Of a stretch of 64,000 nucleotides of DNA, positions 25,830-35,145 are shown one piece after another (the stretch's first letter is position 1; the number at the start of each line of letters is the position of its first letter). The stretch comes from an uncultured Lachnospira sp. (GTDB lineage: Bacteria > Bacillota > Clostridia > Lachnospirales > Lachnospiraceae). Under the pieces are notes generated by a model. That model was not told the DNA's origin and did no database searches. It was given only the letters and a program-made list of their open reading frames with translations. Position numbers and translations under genes: made by a program. The stretch lies in the NCBI GenBank assembly GCA_910589305.1, contig CAJUTV010000001.1, positions 347,615 through 411,614 on the forward strand. Direction: 5' to 3'.

Positions 25830-27659
25830 ATGATTACTAAACGCGAGGATATTCGTAACATTGCTATTATTGCTCACGTAGATCATGGAAAGACAACCCT
25901 TGTAGATGAGTTGTTAAAACAAAGCGGAACATTTCGGGAAAACCAAGAAGTTGCTGAACGAGTGATGGACTCAAACGATATAGAAAGAGAACGTGGTATC
26001 ACTATTCTTTCTAAAAATACAGCTATCACTTATAAAAATACAAAAATTAACATTATTGATACACCTGGACATGCTGATTTTGGCGGTGAAGTTGAGCGTG
26101 TTCTCAAAATGGTAGACGGTGTTGTTCTTGTTGTGGATGCATTTGAAGGTGTTATGCCGCAAACAAAATTTGTTCTTCAAAAAGCACTCGAACTGGATTT
26201 ATCAGTTATTGTATGTATCAATAAAATTGACCGACCAGAAGCAAGGTCTAGTGAAGTTATTGATGAAATTTTAGAATTATTTATTGATTTGGAAGCCAAT
26301 GATAAACAACTGGATTGTCCATTTATATATGCATCGGCTAAATCAGGATATGCTATTGCAAATCTTGACGATGAACGAAAGGATATGCAGCCTCTTTTTG
26401 AGTGTATTATTAACAATATTCCTGCTCCTCAGGGAAACCCTGAAGACGACACACAAATGCTGATATCAACAATTGATTACAATGAGTTTGTTGGAAGAAT
26501 TGGTATTGGCAAAATTGAAAATGGTCATATTAAGGTAAATCAGGACGTAATGATTGTCAATCATCACGACTCTTCTGTCCATAAACGTGTTCGTGTCACA
26601 AAACTTTACACGTTTCATGGTCTTAACAAAACAGAAATAAATGAGGCTACTATTGGCGATATTGTAGCTGTTTCCGGAATTTCTGATATTCATATTGGAG
26701 ACACTTTATGCTCTGTAGAAAATCCTGTAGCGATTCCTTTTCAAAAAATTTCAGAACCTACATTATCAATGGATTTTATGGTCAATGACAGTCCATTAGC
26801 AGGAAAAGAAGGAAAATATGTCACTTCCAGACATATTCGCGACCGCCTTTTTAAAGAACTCAACACCGATGTAAGCCTACGTGTTGAAGAAAATACAAAC
26901 AGTGAAAATTCCTTTAAAGTATCTGGACGAGGCGAACTTCATCTCTCTGTTCTTATTGAAAATATGAGACGTGAAGGTTATGAGTTTGCTGTAAGCAAGG
27001 CACAAGTACTCTACCACTATGATGAACGAGGTCAAAAACTGGAACCTATCGAACTTGCTTATATTGATGTTCCTGATGAATTTACAGGTTCTGTTATACA
27101 AAAGCTCAGTCAACGAAAAGGCGAATTACTTGGTATGACTCCTATTAACGGCGGTTATACACGTCTGCAATTTTCTATACCTTCACGCGGATTAATTGGA
27201 TACAGAGGCGAATTTCTTACTGATACAAAAGGAAATGGTATTATCAACACATCATTTGAAGGATATGAACTCTATAAAGGTGATATTTCTTACCGAAAAA
27301 CAGGTTCTCTTATCGCTTATGAAGATGGTGAAACGGTAACTTATGGACTTTTTAATGCTCAAGACAGAGGTACACTCTTTGTTGGTCCTGGTGAAAAAGT
27401 GTACAGTGGCATGATTGTTGGCGAAAGCCCTCGAACAGAAGACATTGAAGTCAATGTATGCAAGACAAAGCATTTGACAAATACGCGTTCTTCAAGTGCA
27501 GATGAAGCGCTGCGATTAATACCGCCAAAAATTTTAAGTCTTGAACAAGCACTTGATTATATTGATACCGATGAACTTCTTGAAGTAACGCCGTCAAGTT
27601 TAAGAATCCGCAAAAAAATTCTGGATTCTACACTGCGTTACAGAGCAAATAAAAAATAA
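25830..27659 (+). CDS. typA: Ribosome-associated translational GTPase TypA/BipA
   Basis: TypA is an EF-G-like GTPase involved in ribosome assembly and stress adaptation. The 609-residue length is typical. G1 is AHVDHGKTT, the switch II region is DTPGHADFGGEVERV, and the specificity motif is NKIDRPEARS. The C-terminal block GELHLSVLIENMRREGYE and the TypA-specific LIGYRGEFLTDTKG are present. TGGAGG lies seven bases before the ATG. The gene has its own promoter and a structured leader. Confidence 0.97.
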   Translation: MITKREDIRNIAIIAHVDHGKTTLVDELLKQSGTFRENQEVAERVMDSNDIERERGITILSKNTAITYKNTKINIIDTPGHADFGGEVERVLKMVDGVVLVVDAFEGVMPQTKFVLQKALELDLSVIVCINKIDRPEARSSEVIDEILELFIDLEANDKQLDCPFIYASAKSGYAIANLDDERKDMQPLFECIINNIPAPQGNPEDDTQMLISTIDYNEFVGRIGIGKIENGHIKVNQDVMIVNHHDSSVHKRVRVTKLYTFHGLNKTEINEATIGDIVAVSGISDIHIGDTLCSVENPVAIPFQKISEPTLSMDFMVNDSPLAGKEGKYVTSRHIRDRLFKELNTDVSLRVEENTNSENSFKVSGRGELHLSVLIENMRREGYEFAVSKAQVLYHYDERGQKLEPIELAYIDVPDEFTGSVIQKLSQRKGELLGMTPINGGYTRLQFSIPSRGLIGYRGEFLTDTKGNGIINTSFEGYELYKGDISYRKTGSLIAYEDGETVTYGLFNAQDRGTLFVGPGEKVYSGMIVGESPRTEDIEVNVCKTKHLTNTRSSSADEALRLIPPKILSLEQALDYIDTDELLEVTPSSLRIRKKILDSTLRYRANKK

Positions 27660-27802
27660 ATAGATAAATCTGTTTTTATTTTTGACAATTATATTGATGC
27701 ACAGTTACCATAAAAAATAACTATTTAAGGCTTTTATTTTTTTCGATAATGGTATATAATATTTTTTGACATTATACATTTTTGATTGGAGGGATATACA
27801 TC

Positions 27803-28120
27803 ATGGAAAGCGATTTAGGCGCAAAAGTAAAGAAATTGAGAATATCTCATGGTTTAACACAAGAGGACGTTGCAAAAGCTCTTGATGTTACACCAGGTTA
27901 CATTAGCAATGTCGAAAACGGACGTAATCTAATGACTTTACGTATGCTTTCATACTATGCTGAACTAACTGGCGTTTCTTTGGACTATCTTGCTGGCAGC
28001 GTTGACAAGAACTATCAAAATACAGCTCTTGACAATGAAATTATGCAGATTGTTCAAAAGCTTGATGCAGACACGAAAGAAAAGCTTATCTCAACTCTTA
28101 GAATTTGGAATAAGCAGTAA
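27803..28120 (+). CDS. XRE-family helix-turn-helix regulator
   Basis: This 105-residue protein starts at the ATG nine bases after GGAGGG. It has an N-terminal Cro/CI-type helix-turn-helix (GAKVKKLRISHGLTQEDVAKAL, then TPGYISNVENGRNL as recognition helix) and a short C-terminal helix rich in charged residues (NEIMQIVQKLDADTKEKLI). This resembles SinR-like or phage-type repressors with a small dimerisation tail. Its target is unknown; it follows typA after 143 bp and may have its own promoter. Confidence 0.9.
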   Translation: MESDLGAKVKKLRISHGLTQEDVAKALDVTPGYISNVENGRNLMTLRMLSYYAELTGVSLDYLAGSVDKNYQNTALDNEIMQIVQKLDADTKEKLISTLRIWNKQ

Positions 28121-28143
28121 GACAACCTTAAAACCTATGCAGT

Positions 28144-28233
28144 GGGGCTATTGCAAAATGAATCATTCTACAAGGTACAATAACATACACAATATTTGTC
28201 ACCTTACATAGAGATTTATTTTACAACAGCCCC
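28144..28233. repeat. Dispersed repeat family 2 (hairpin element), copy 2
   Basis: Arms GGGGCTATTGCAAAATGAATC and the facing GATTTATTTTACAACAGCCCC enclose about 45 nt. It follows the XRE gene and ends in CCCCTTTT, so it could also stop its transcript. Family 1 starts 18 nt later. Confidence 0.75.
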
Positions 28234-28250
28234 TTTTCTGTATACAATAG

Positions 28251-28395
28251 TTAAGCGGATATTCGCAATCCGCTACGCTACTTGTTCGGGTGTTTGACAC
28301 CCTAACCTCATAGCTACTATCGTAACGCAAGTCCCCACCCCCACTTATGCCTTTGCAGCATTGAAGTGGGGGACTTCCTTGATGAGGTTAAAATA
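28251..28395. repeat. Dispersed repeat family 1, fullest copy
   Basis: This copy contains three structured parts: a hairpin with arms AGCGGAT / ATCCGCT, a short hairpin GGGTG-TTTGA-CACCC, and a long stem with outer arms AACCTCAT / ATGAGGTT and inner arms CCCCCACTT / AAGTGGGGG. It ends GATGAGGTTAAA. The layout recalls non-autonomous IS200/IS605-related palindromic elements, but no transposase is present. Related copies lie at 3957 and 54106. Confidence 0.8.
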
Positions 28396-28457
28396 AGGAA
28401 GTATCCCGCTTAAAAAAACGAGAAACTTCCCTAAATATTTTTCATTATTACAATATT

Positions 28458-28504
28458 AAGCAGATAAGCACAATCCACTTCACTACTCTTCTGATAAGGT
28501 TTCC
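28458..28504. repeat. Dispersed repeat family 1, degenerate fragment
   Basis: AAGCAGATAAGCACAATCCACTTCACTACT matches the left end of family 1 with several changes and is followed by GATAAGGTTT, like its right end. It lies just downstream of the ABC exporter gene. Confidence 0.55.
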
Positions 28505-28506
28505 TA

Positions 28507-30297
28507 TTAACTTTGAATATTTTTCATTTTATAAAATTCGCCCTTCAATGCCATCAATTCATCAAAAGTCCCATATTCTACACATTTTCCATCATTGATT
28601 ACAGCTATTTTATCGGCATCCCGAATAGTTGATAAACGATGTGCTACAATAAATGTCGTTCTATTCTTTGTTAAATTATTGACCGCTTCTTGAATAAGTT
28701 TTTCAGATATACTGTCAAGTGCTGATGTTGCTTCATCTAGTATAATAACTTTTGGATTTCTTATCAACGCTCTTGCTATGGATACTCTCTGCCTTTGACC
28801 GCCTGACAGCTTTCCGCCGTGTTCTCCCACATCGGTATCTAAGCCTTTTGGCAAACTCTCAACTAAATCCATTAGATTGGCAGCTTTTACAACGTCCCAT
28901 ATCATTTCTTCCGTTGCATTTTCCACACCATATGTAATATTTTCTCTCAATGTTCCTGAAAACAAAATAGATGTCTGTGGTACAACCGCCAAGTACTTTC
29001 GATAGCTTCTCAAATCGATTTCCTTCATATTGTTTCCATCAATAAGGACATCTCCTTGTGTGGCAAGATTAAATCCAATAGCAAGGTTTAATATCGTTGT
29101 TTTGCCAGAACCCGACTCTCCTACTAATGCAATTGTCTCTCCCGCTTTTACATGAAGATTAAGATTCTTTAAAACATCAATATTGGTGTTATGGTATTGA
29201 AATTTGACATTTTTAAAATCAAACGCTCCTGTTACTGTATGCAGTTCTTTCTTTCCATCATTTTTTTCAATATCATCGGAAAGCAATACCTCTCCAATAG
29301 AATTAACGGATTCAATACCTTTTGCAATGGTAGGAACTAACGTAATAAACGCTGAAACCTGATTGACTATCGTTGCAAAATAACTTTGATACAAGGTAAT
29401 ATCACCCGCTAAAATATTGCCTCTCAACGCAAGAATCCCTGTAAATGCAAGACATACAATCTGAAATACCTGAAACACTGCCCAGCCGACAGAACCAAAT
29501 ACAGACTGAATAACATCCAATTTGTAACCTTTTTCTGCCACAGTAAAAAGCTGCATATTCATTTTATCAATTTCTTTTTCCTCAAGCGCATGAGCCCTTG
29601 TGACTGGTATCATCTCAACCATCTCCATCACTTGAGCTGAAGTCTCTTCCATCTCATGCCGAAATTCATAGTTTCTTTTTTTCATAATATTTCTAAAAAA
29701 AACCATTGTAATTGCAGCAACTGGCGTTGTTAAAAGGAAAAATACAAATACCATCAAACTTTTTGATATGGTTACTGTAAGCGCGATAGCAACATTGAGC
29801 GCAATATTTAAGGTGCTTATCAACATTTGTGTTGACAATGTTTCAACAGCTTCCACATCTCTTATAATTTTTGATTGTAACCGCCCTGACTGTGTCTCTG
29901 TATGATATGAGATAGACAATTGCTGAAGTTTTTTTACTAATGCTCTTCTAAGTCCTGTCTCTGCATATCGCGTCGCCAATGATTTATATCTTGTATACAT
30001 ATAATTCATTGGAATATTTAACAGTATCAGTCCTACCATAATCAGCGACTGTATCAATGTATCATTGTATGTATTGGGGTTTCCTGTTGTCACATCATTG
30101 ATAATATTGGCTGTGACAATTGGCAAAACCCATACAGGACAGTGTTTTACAAAAAAGAAAAACACTGCCGCAAAAAATTTGTGATAATTTCCTTTATATA
30201 ATCGTAATAAAATAATAAGCGGATGTTTTTGATGTTTTTTATAACATTGTATAAACCAACTCTCTACATCGACTCCTTTTGGTGCATGTAAGTTCAT
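28507..30297 (-). CDS. ABC transporter, fused permease and ATPase (exporter type)
   Basis: This 596-residue protein has an N-terminal transmembrane domain of six helices (about 40-330) and a C-terminal nucleotide-binding domain. Walker A is GESGSGKTT, the signature is LSGGQRQRVS, Walker B is VIILDEATSALD, and the switch His is in IVAHRLST. It is of the type that works as a dimer to export lipids, peptides or saccharides. Its start lies only 10 bp after the end of the GH28 gene, so it is probably the last gene of the pectin-oligosaccharide operon. An exporter there is unusual; its substrate cannot be read from the sequence. Confidence 0.92.
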   Translation of the reverse strand: MNLHAPKGVDVESWFIQCYKKHQKHPLIILLRLYKGNYHKFFAAVFFFFVKHCPVWVLPIVTANIINDVTTGNPNTYNDTLIQSLIMVGLILLNIPMNYMYTRYKSLATRYAETGLRRALVKKLQQLSISYHTETQSGRLQSKIIRDVEAVETLSTQMLISTLNIALNVAIALTVTISKSLMVFVFFLLTTPVAAITMVFFRNIMKKRNYEFRHEMEETSAQVMEMVEMIPVTRAHALEEKEIDKMNMQLFTVAEKGYKLDVIQSVFGSVGWAVFQVFQIVCLAFTGILALRGNILAGDITLYQSYFATIVNQVSAFITLVPTIAKGIESVNSIGEVLLSDDIEKNDGKKELHTVTGAFDFKNVKFQYHNTNIDVLKNLNLHVKAGETIALVGESGSGKTTILNLAIGFNLATQGDVLIDGNNMKEIDLRSYRKYLAVVPQTSILFSGTLRENITYGVENATEEMIWDVVKAANLMDLVESLPKGLDTDVGEHGGKLSGGQRQRVSIARALIRNPKVIILDEATSALDSISEKLIQEAVNNLTKNRTTFIVAHRLSTIRDADKIAVINDGKCVEYGTFDELMALKGEFYKMKNIQS

Positions 30298-30307
30298 TGT
30301 CTATTCC

Positions 30308-31861
30308 CTATTTTATAATCTTATCTACATTATCAGCAACAATAGCTTCACCTTCACAACCTACTACATGAACATTTTTTAATACCAACTCTTTTATATT
30401 GCTTACAACCATTCCCTGTTTACAGCCTTCTTCACAGCCTAACATCATTGCTGCTACGCCTGATTTTGCATCCTCTGCATAAGAAAAATCAATATTTTCA
30501 AAGGTTAATTGCTCTATCTTACTTTCAGGCAAACCGCATATATAGGTTCCTGCAACATGACAATTGGTTGCTTTTATATTTTTAAATGTAAGATTTTTAA
30601 TAGAAGGCGTCCTGCTGTCAACAGGAAGCGGCTTTTTGGTACTTACATATTCTGTCTTTCCATCAGGGTCGCAAAAATAAAAACTATTGACAACAAAAGG
30701 TGTCATCACATTATCCATATCAATATCTTCAAATGAGATATCATCTAAAACTGACAATTTACCTCTTCCTCTTCTTGTCTTTACTCTCAAACCTCTATCT
30801 GTGTTCATAAACAGGCAATCTTTAATATGAACATCTTTAACACCTGCCGCAATTTCACTTCCTACAGTCACCGCACCATGTCCATCTCTCATACAGCACT
30901 GTCTGACAATCATATTCGATGTTGGCACTTGATAACGTTCAGCCATATAGATTTTACCTGATTTAACAGCAATACAGTCATCACCAACTGAAATATACGT
31001 TCCAAGCACAAGTACATCGGTGCAGCTCTCTGGGTCTAAACCATCTGTATTATGCGAATTTGCTGGATTTTTAATACAAATATCAATAAATTTTAAATGC
31101 TCGCTAAAATATGGGTGAATCGTCCAAGACGGTGAATTTTGAACAGTAATTCCGTGCATAGTCACATTGCTGCAATGATTAATAAAAAATAATCTTGGTC
31201 GCCATGCAATATTTCTTATTTTACAATCTTTCCACCAATTTTCAAAACTGGTGTTTCCTTCTATTGTTCCTTGTCCTGTAATAACAACGTTTTCAACATT
31301 GATACCGCACACAATAGCAGAAAATGTATCTAAAGGATTACCTTCCCAAGAACCTAAATTATACTCTTCCTTCTCATCATAAGATTCAATCACACCTGGC
31401 AGTATTGGAAATTTCTCTCTTTCCGTATATGCTGAAAGCACTGCACCTTTTGCTAATTCCAATGTTAAATTACTTTTTAAAAAGATGCTTGAAATTTTAT
31501 ATTCACCTGCTGGCACAAGTACTCTTGAATTAAGAGGACAAGACATAATAGCACATTGAATTGCATTTGTATCATCATGCACACCATCACCATATGCACC
31601 AAATTCACGTACATTTAAAGTCACAAATTCATAATTGGTATGAACTTGTATCGCTTTTATTTCTTCCCCATCATATTTTACCTCTATTTTATAATCGGTA
31701 TCTGGTTTTAAGTCATATATAGAAGTAACCACCTTATTACTTTCCATATATTTTTTATCATTTACATAAATATCATATTGATTTTTTGTATAATATTTTC
31801 CTGAATCCGTTAATTCTACAACAACACTTCTGCTTGTCTTTGTCACTAATATTAACTCCAT
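30308..31861 (-). CDS. GH28 family polygalacturonase (exo type, cytoplasmic)
   Basis: This 517-residue protein has an N-terminal Fn3-like region (about 1-75) and a right-handed beta-helix of GH28 (from about 82, VREFGAYGDGVHDDTNAI). The catalytic signatures are NTD (271-273), the DD pair 294-295 in VGDDCIA, GHGA with His328, and R-x-K (359-361). These match glycoside hydrolase family 28, which cuts galacturonic acid chains by inversion. There is no signal peptide, so it likely acts on imported oligogalacturonides. It overlaps the end of the preceding gene by 10 bp. Confidence 0.92.
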   Translation of the reverse strand: MELILVTKTSRSVVVELTDSGKYYTKNQYDIYVNDKKYMESNKVVTSIYDLKPDTDYKIEVKYDGEEIKAIQVHTNYEFVTLNVREFGAYGDGVHDDTNAIQCAIMSCPLNSRVLVPAGEYKISSIFLKSNLTLELAKGAVLSAYTEREKFPILPGVIESYDEKEEYNLGSWEGNPLDTFSAIVCGINVENVVITGQGTIEGNTSFENWWKDCKIRNIAWRPRLFFINHCSNVTMHGITVQNSPSWTIHPYFSEHLKFIDICIKNPANSHNTDGLDPESCTDVLVLGTYISVGDDCIAVKSGKIYMAERYQVPTSNMIVRQCCMRDGHGAVTVGSEIAAGVKDVHIKDCLFMNTDRGLRVKTRRGRGKLSVLDDISFEDIDMDNVMTPFVVNSFYFCDPDGKTEYVSTKKPLPVDSRTPSIKNLTFKNIKATNCHVAGTYICGLPESKIEQLTFENIDFSYAEDAKSGVAAMMLGCEEGCKQGMVVSNIKELVLKNVHVVGCEGEAIVADNVDKIIK

Positions 31862-32841
31862 AATACACCACCCTTATTTATTCCATAATCCTGATATTCT
31901 CTGTTTCTTATCCATTCGCTGTATCCAAATGCAGCAGCTGCCACATATTTTGCATCAAACGTTTGGTTTTGTGTATTGATAGAATGAAAAACTTTTTCCA
32001 ATAAGTCCACTGCCACATTCTCATATTTTTCCGTCTGCAATGCCTTCATTCTGCACCCTTTTAATATCACATAAGACAACATAGCCTCTACAGTCTCATC
32101 TTGCACATTTTCCTGTGCTTTTGACGAAATCAATAATGTTACTGCTGCTTTATAATACTCTTGCAATTTTCGATAAATTTCATATAATGGCTGCGCCATC
32201 AGCTCCATTGTATCAATCAGGGAAGCTGCATAATATACAAGATTTTCATATAAGCTTTTATCCAATTCTATTTTTTTTATGATTTTATCTGAATTTTTCA
32301 TCAATAAATCATATGGTCTGATGTACTCATCTGAAGAATTTTTACAACTATCAAAGAAGGCATCACTAACTTCATTATACTGTGCAATAATATCATTATA
32401 ATGCTCCTTTCCCCCATTTCTTGTGTCATAATTCATATAAAACGGCTGAGTACAATAAAAGTCACTCAATATAATTTCTTCACTTTCACTGTTGCTTGAA
32501 AAATATCCCATCTTATTTCGCTGCTGTTTGTCAAAACAAGCAGCAAGTTCTACTGCCTTATCAATATATTTTACATCACTAGTATAATCACCTATATTAT
32601 AAAATACATTTCCCCATAAATATTTATGGATTCCATCCTCTTTTGCCAATTTGGCTACATTTACAGCATATTTATCAACCATTTGCTTTGCTTTATCTGC
32701 ATATTCTTTTTCACTGGTTGCCTTATATAATGCAATCACTGCATTTACAATTATAGCACAACCTTCATTATTGGCTGTTTTAGATGATTCGTCCAACAAA
32801 TCCATCAACTTTTTTTCTAATTCCTTATTTCTATTTATCAT
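31852..32841 (-). CDS. Putative GH105-like alpha-barrel protein of the pectin locus
   Basis: This 329-residue protein is mostly helical, without membrane segments or signal peptide. Repeated helix pairs with aromatic-rich turns (KYLWGNVFYNIGDYTSD, DFYCTQPFYMNYDTRNGG, YVAAAAFGYSEWIRN) suggest an (alpha/alpha)6 barrel like unsaturated rhamnogalacturonyl hydrolases (GH88/GH105). However, I cannot point to the catalytic Asp residues with confidence. It sits between the GH43 and GH28 genes and overlaps both by 4-10 bp, so it is translated with them and almost certainly acts in the same pathway. The gene is certain; its function is a guess from context and fold. Confidence 0.45.
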   Translation of the reverse strand: MINRNKELEKKLMDLLDESSKTANNEGCAIIVNAVIALYKATSEKEYADKAKQMVDKYAVNVAKLAKEDGIHKYLWGNVFYNIGDYTSDVKYIDKAVELAACFDKQQRNKMGYFSSNSESEEIILSDFYCTQPFYMNYDTRNGGKEHYNDIIAQYNEVSDAFFDSCKNSSDEYIRPYDLLMKNSDKIIKKIELDKSLYENLVYYAASLIDTMELMAQPLYEIYRKLQEYYKAAVTLLISSKAQENVQDETVEAMLSYVILKGCRMKALQTEKYENVAVDLLEKVFHSINTQNQTFDAKYVAAAAFGYSEWIRNREYQDYGINKGGVLWS

Positions 32842-34793
32842 ATATCCCTCCTATAATCAAAATAATCAAACGCTCCATATATAGTATCCGGCGCTGTGCC
32901 GCCATTTTTATTTATATAATCTAAAGCAAACCCACCATCATACGCATACATTCCAACCATAGCGCCTGTAAATCGCTTGCCTTTTTTAAGTCCTTCATCA
33001 CACAGATAATATACATTTGTCAATGTATCCACATGCTGATATTCTTCACCATCGTAACTAAAATAAAATGCTCTTGTAAGATAATTAACATTGACTTTTA
33101 AATAGATATCCTTTTTACTGCAATCAACTTCAATTTCTTTTCCTTCTATGTAGCCATCAATATATTCCATCACCTTAATAAGAAGTCTTGGCTGCTCTTC
33201 TGTTGTTGCAAATATACCAAACTTAATAAATGTATTTTCATCATAATAACATGTTATGCCCATATCTTGACCTGGATAAATATCAGGCATCTTCATCTTG
33301 CATACACACGAAAATTTAAAATCGCTCTGTCTTCTTAATAAAATATTGCGCGCATGCATTGAACTTAAATCTTCTTTACTTCCCTTTATATACACATATG
33401 AATTTTTTAATACAATACCGTCCATTTCTGGTGGTCTTGGAAATACCCAATTGGTGCCTAACCATTGTTCTTTAAAATCATCAAAATCGCTTTCTTCCCA
33501 TATCGTTTCAGGCAAATTCGGTTTTATCTGTAAAGTGCTTGGTCCATCAAGATTATTGACAATTGGCCAGCCGTCTGCTGTCCACGTAATTGGGTCTAGT
33601 GCTGTTTCTCTTCCTAATATGCTATATCCTTCCCCTATCTTTCGCCCGCACAAATAAACGATATACCACTGTCCATTTTGTGTCTGTACTGGTTTTCCAT
33701 GACCACATCGCTGTATAATAGCTCCCTCATCCATTTGTCTCATAATTGGATTATAAGGACAAGGTTCATATCTTCCCATTAGTTCTTTACTTCTTGATAC
33801 TGTAATTCGATGTCCCGGTCCTGTTCCGCCCTCTGCCTCAAATAGATAATAATAACCGTCTTTTTTTAATAAATGAGGTCCTTCTGGCGCACGTTTATTA
33901 TCTCCATAATACAAAAGTTTTGCCTCGCCAATTTGTTTGGTAGCCTCTTTGTTAATTGGTAAAATCCTTGCGCCTCGATTTAAAAGCATATATCTCTTTC
34001 CATCATCATCTGTAAACAATGATGGGTCAATACCATCCTCATCAATAATGGCAGGTTCACTGTATGGTCCTTCTGGCGTTTCTGAAGAAACGATAATCTG
34101 CTTTCTATAAACCGTTCCATCATCATTTAAGCGATATGTCGCTGTAATATAAAACTTTCCTTCATAATAAGAAATATCTGGCGCCCAATAGCCTCTTCCA
34201 CCCTCAAGATTATCCAATCTTGCCCATTGTGGATTAATGATAGCATGTCCAATAATCTTCCAATGCACCAAATCTTTTGACATCGAAACAGGAATACATG
34301 GAAAATAGATAAAAGATGAATTTACCATATAATATGTATCTTCCACTCGAATAATAGATGGGTCTGGATACATACCTGTTCTTATAGGATTCCTGTATAA
34401 ATCTTTATATTTTGCACCAATTTCCTGTTCAAAATATTCTAATAAACTAAAATATTTATTCTCTGCAGCAATATCCATTGGTGTGAACAGATTCATATCC
34501 CCTGTCAAAGGAGATATCCCTACTCGTTCCACTAAATATTTGCATACATCAACATTTCCTGACATTGCGCCATAGTGTAATATATTCTTGTGCTCACCAT
34601 CATATATGTCCATACTTGCACGCGAATATTCCACAATATATCGCACAAGCTTTAAATTACCTGTCTTAGCCGCCAGCAATGCCATAAGTACACCATGCTC
34701 ATCAACTTCATCTATTTTTGACGGCTCATGTTCAAGAATATTTTTAACCATATCGACATTTTCTAAATATATTGCATCTACTAAATTATCCAT
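32838..34793 (-). CDS. Ankyrin-repeat/GH43 fusion glycoside hydrolase
   Basis: This 651-residue protein has residues 1-125 as ankyrin-like repeats (for example EHKNILHYGAMSGNVDVCKYLVE and NLFTPMDIAAENKYFSLLEYF). From about 135 it is a GH43 five-bladed propeller. The three catalytic acids are visible: Asp144 in YPDPS, Asp256 in GIDPSL and Glu304 in PEGPHL. A C-terminal beta-sandwich (about 450-640) is the usual beta-xylosidase-type module. The start follows AAGGAGG by six bases, so the ankyrin part is genuinely fused. No signal peptide is present. GH43 enzymes remove arabinose or xylose from side chains; arabinan or arabinogalactan of pectin is the likely substrate here. Confidence 0.88.
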   Translation of the reverse strand: MDNLVDAIYLENVDMVKNILEHEPSKIDEVDEHGVLMALLAAKTGNLKLVRYIVEYSRASMDIYDGEHKNILHYGAMSGNVDVCKYLVERVGISPLTGDMNLFTPMDIAAENKYFSLLEYFEQEIGAKYKDLYRNPIRTGMYPDPSIIRVEDTYYMVNSSFIYFPCIPVSMSKDLVHWKIIGHAIINPQWARLDNLEGGRGYWAPDISYYEGKFYITATYRLNDDGTVYRKQIIVSSETPEGPYSEPAIIDEDGIDPSLFTDDDGKRYMLLNRGARILPINKEATKQIGEAKLLYYGDNKRAPEGPHLLKKDGYYYLFEAEGGTGPGHRITVSRSKELMGRYEPCPYNPIMRQMDEGAIIQRCGHGKPVQTQNGQWYIVYLCGRKIGEGYSILGRETALDPITWTADGWPIVNNLDGPSTLQIKPNLPETIWEESDFDDFKEQWLGTNWVFPRPPEMDGIVLKNSYVYIKGSKEDLSSMHARNILLRRQSDFKFSCVCKMKMPDIYPGQDMGITCYYDENTFIKFGIFATTEEQPRLLIKVMEYIDGYIEGKEIEVDCSKKDIYLKVNVNYLTRAFYFSYDGEEYQHVDTLTNVYYLCDEGLKKGKRFTGAMVGMYAYDGGFALDYINKNGGTAPDTIYGAFDYFDYRRDI

Positions 34794-34989
34794 ATGTATC
34801 CTCCTTATTATATTTATAATAAATAATTGTAAATCACAACTTTGTATCAAACAACATGCAAACATCAATTGCTAATTCAATTGAACATCATGAACTTTAT
34901 TTGCAATTTTTTACTTTTTAACTTTAGTATACCTTACCATGAATCTTTTTTCTACATAAATAATGCCTCAAAAAAAAGTTTTTACATAT

Positions 34990-35016
34990 AAAAAAAGAGT
35001 TGCTGTGCAACTTTTG
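34990..35016 (-). terminator. Second terminator-like hairpin after the permease gene
   Basis: The stem AGTTGC-TGT-GCAACT is followed on the minus strand by CTTTTTT. It lies about 80 nt after the main terminator. Confidence 0.5.
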
Positions 35017-35092
35017 CAATTTTATTTTATAAAATTTTTATTTTTAAAAAATCTGTTATGTACTTGCTAATAGATTGAACGTTTCTATAAGC

Positions 35093-35124
35093 AAAAAGCC
35101 GGTCCGAATAAATCGAACCGGTTT
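35093..35124 (-). terminator. Terminator of the sugar importer genes
   Basis: The stem CCGGTTCGA / TCGGACCGG (one mismatch) is followed in the minus direction by CTTTTTGC. It lies 22 nt after the second permease gene. Confidence 0.85.
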
Positions 35125-35145
35125 TAAATAATACATAATTTATTA

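Larger units (their letters stand above)
34794..35145 (-). promoter_or_regulatory. Intergenic region between transporter genes and hydrolase genes
   Basis: About 350 nt of A/T-rich DNA hold two terminator-like hairpins after the permease gene. There is presumably a promoter for the hydrolase genes, but I could not find one with both good boxes. A candidate -10 TATAAT lies near 34810. The paired motifs TCAATTGA and GCAATTGA near 34880 could be regulator sites. Confidence 0.3.

Noticed and set aside
32651..32884. Plus-strand open frames inside the large minus-strand genes
   Set aside because: They lack ribosome binding sites, have biased hydrophobic compositions and lie opposite clear genes, so they are antisense shadows.
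34838..34858. AACTTTGTATCAA shared with 40450-40462 as a repeat family
   Set aside because: Only 13 bases are identical with a few more similar, in A/T-rich DNA, and no third copy was seen. It is too short to call.
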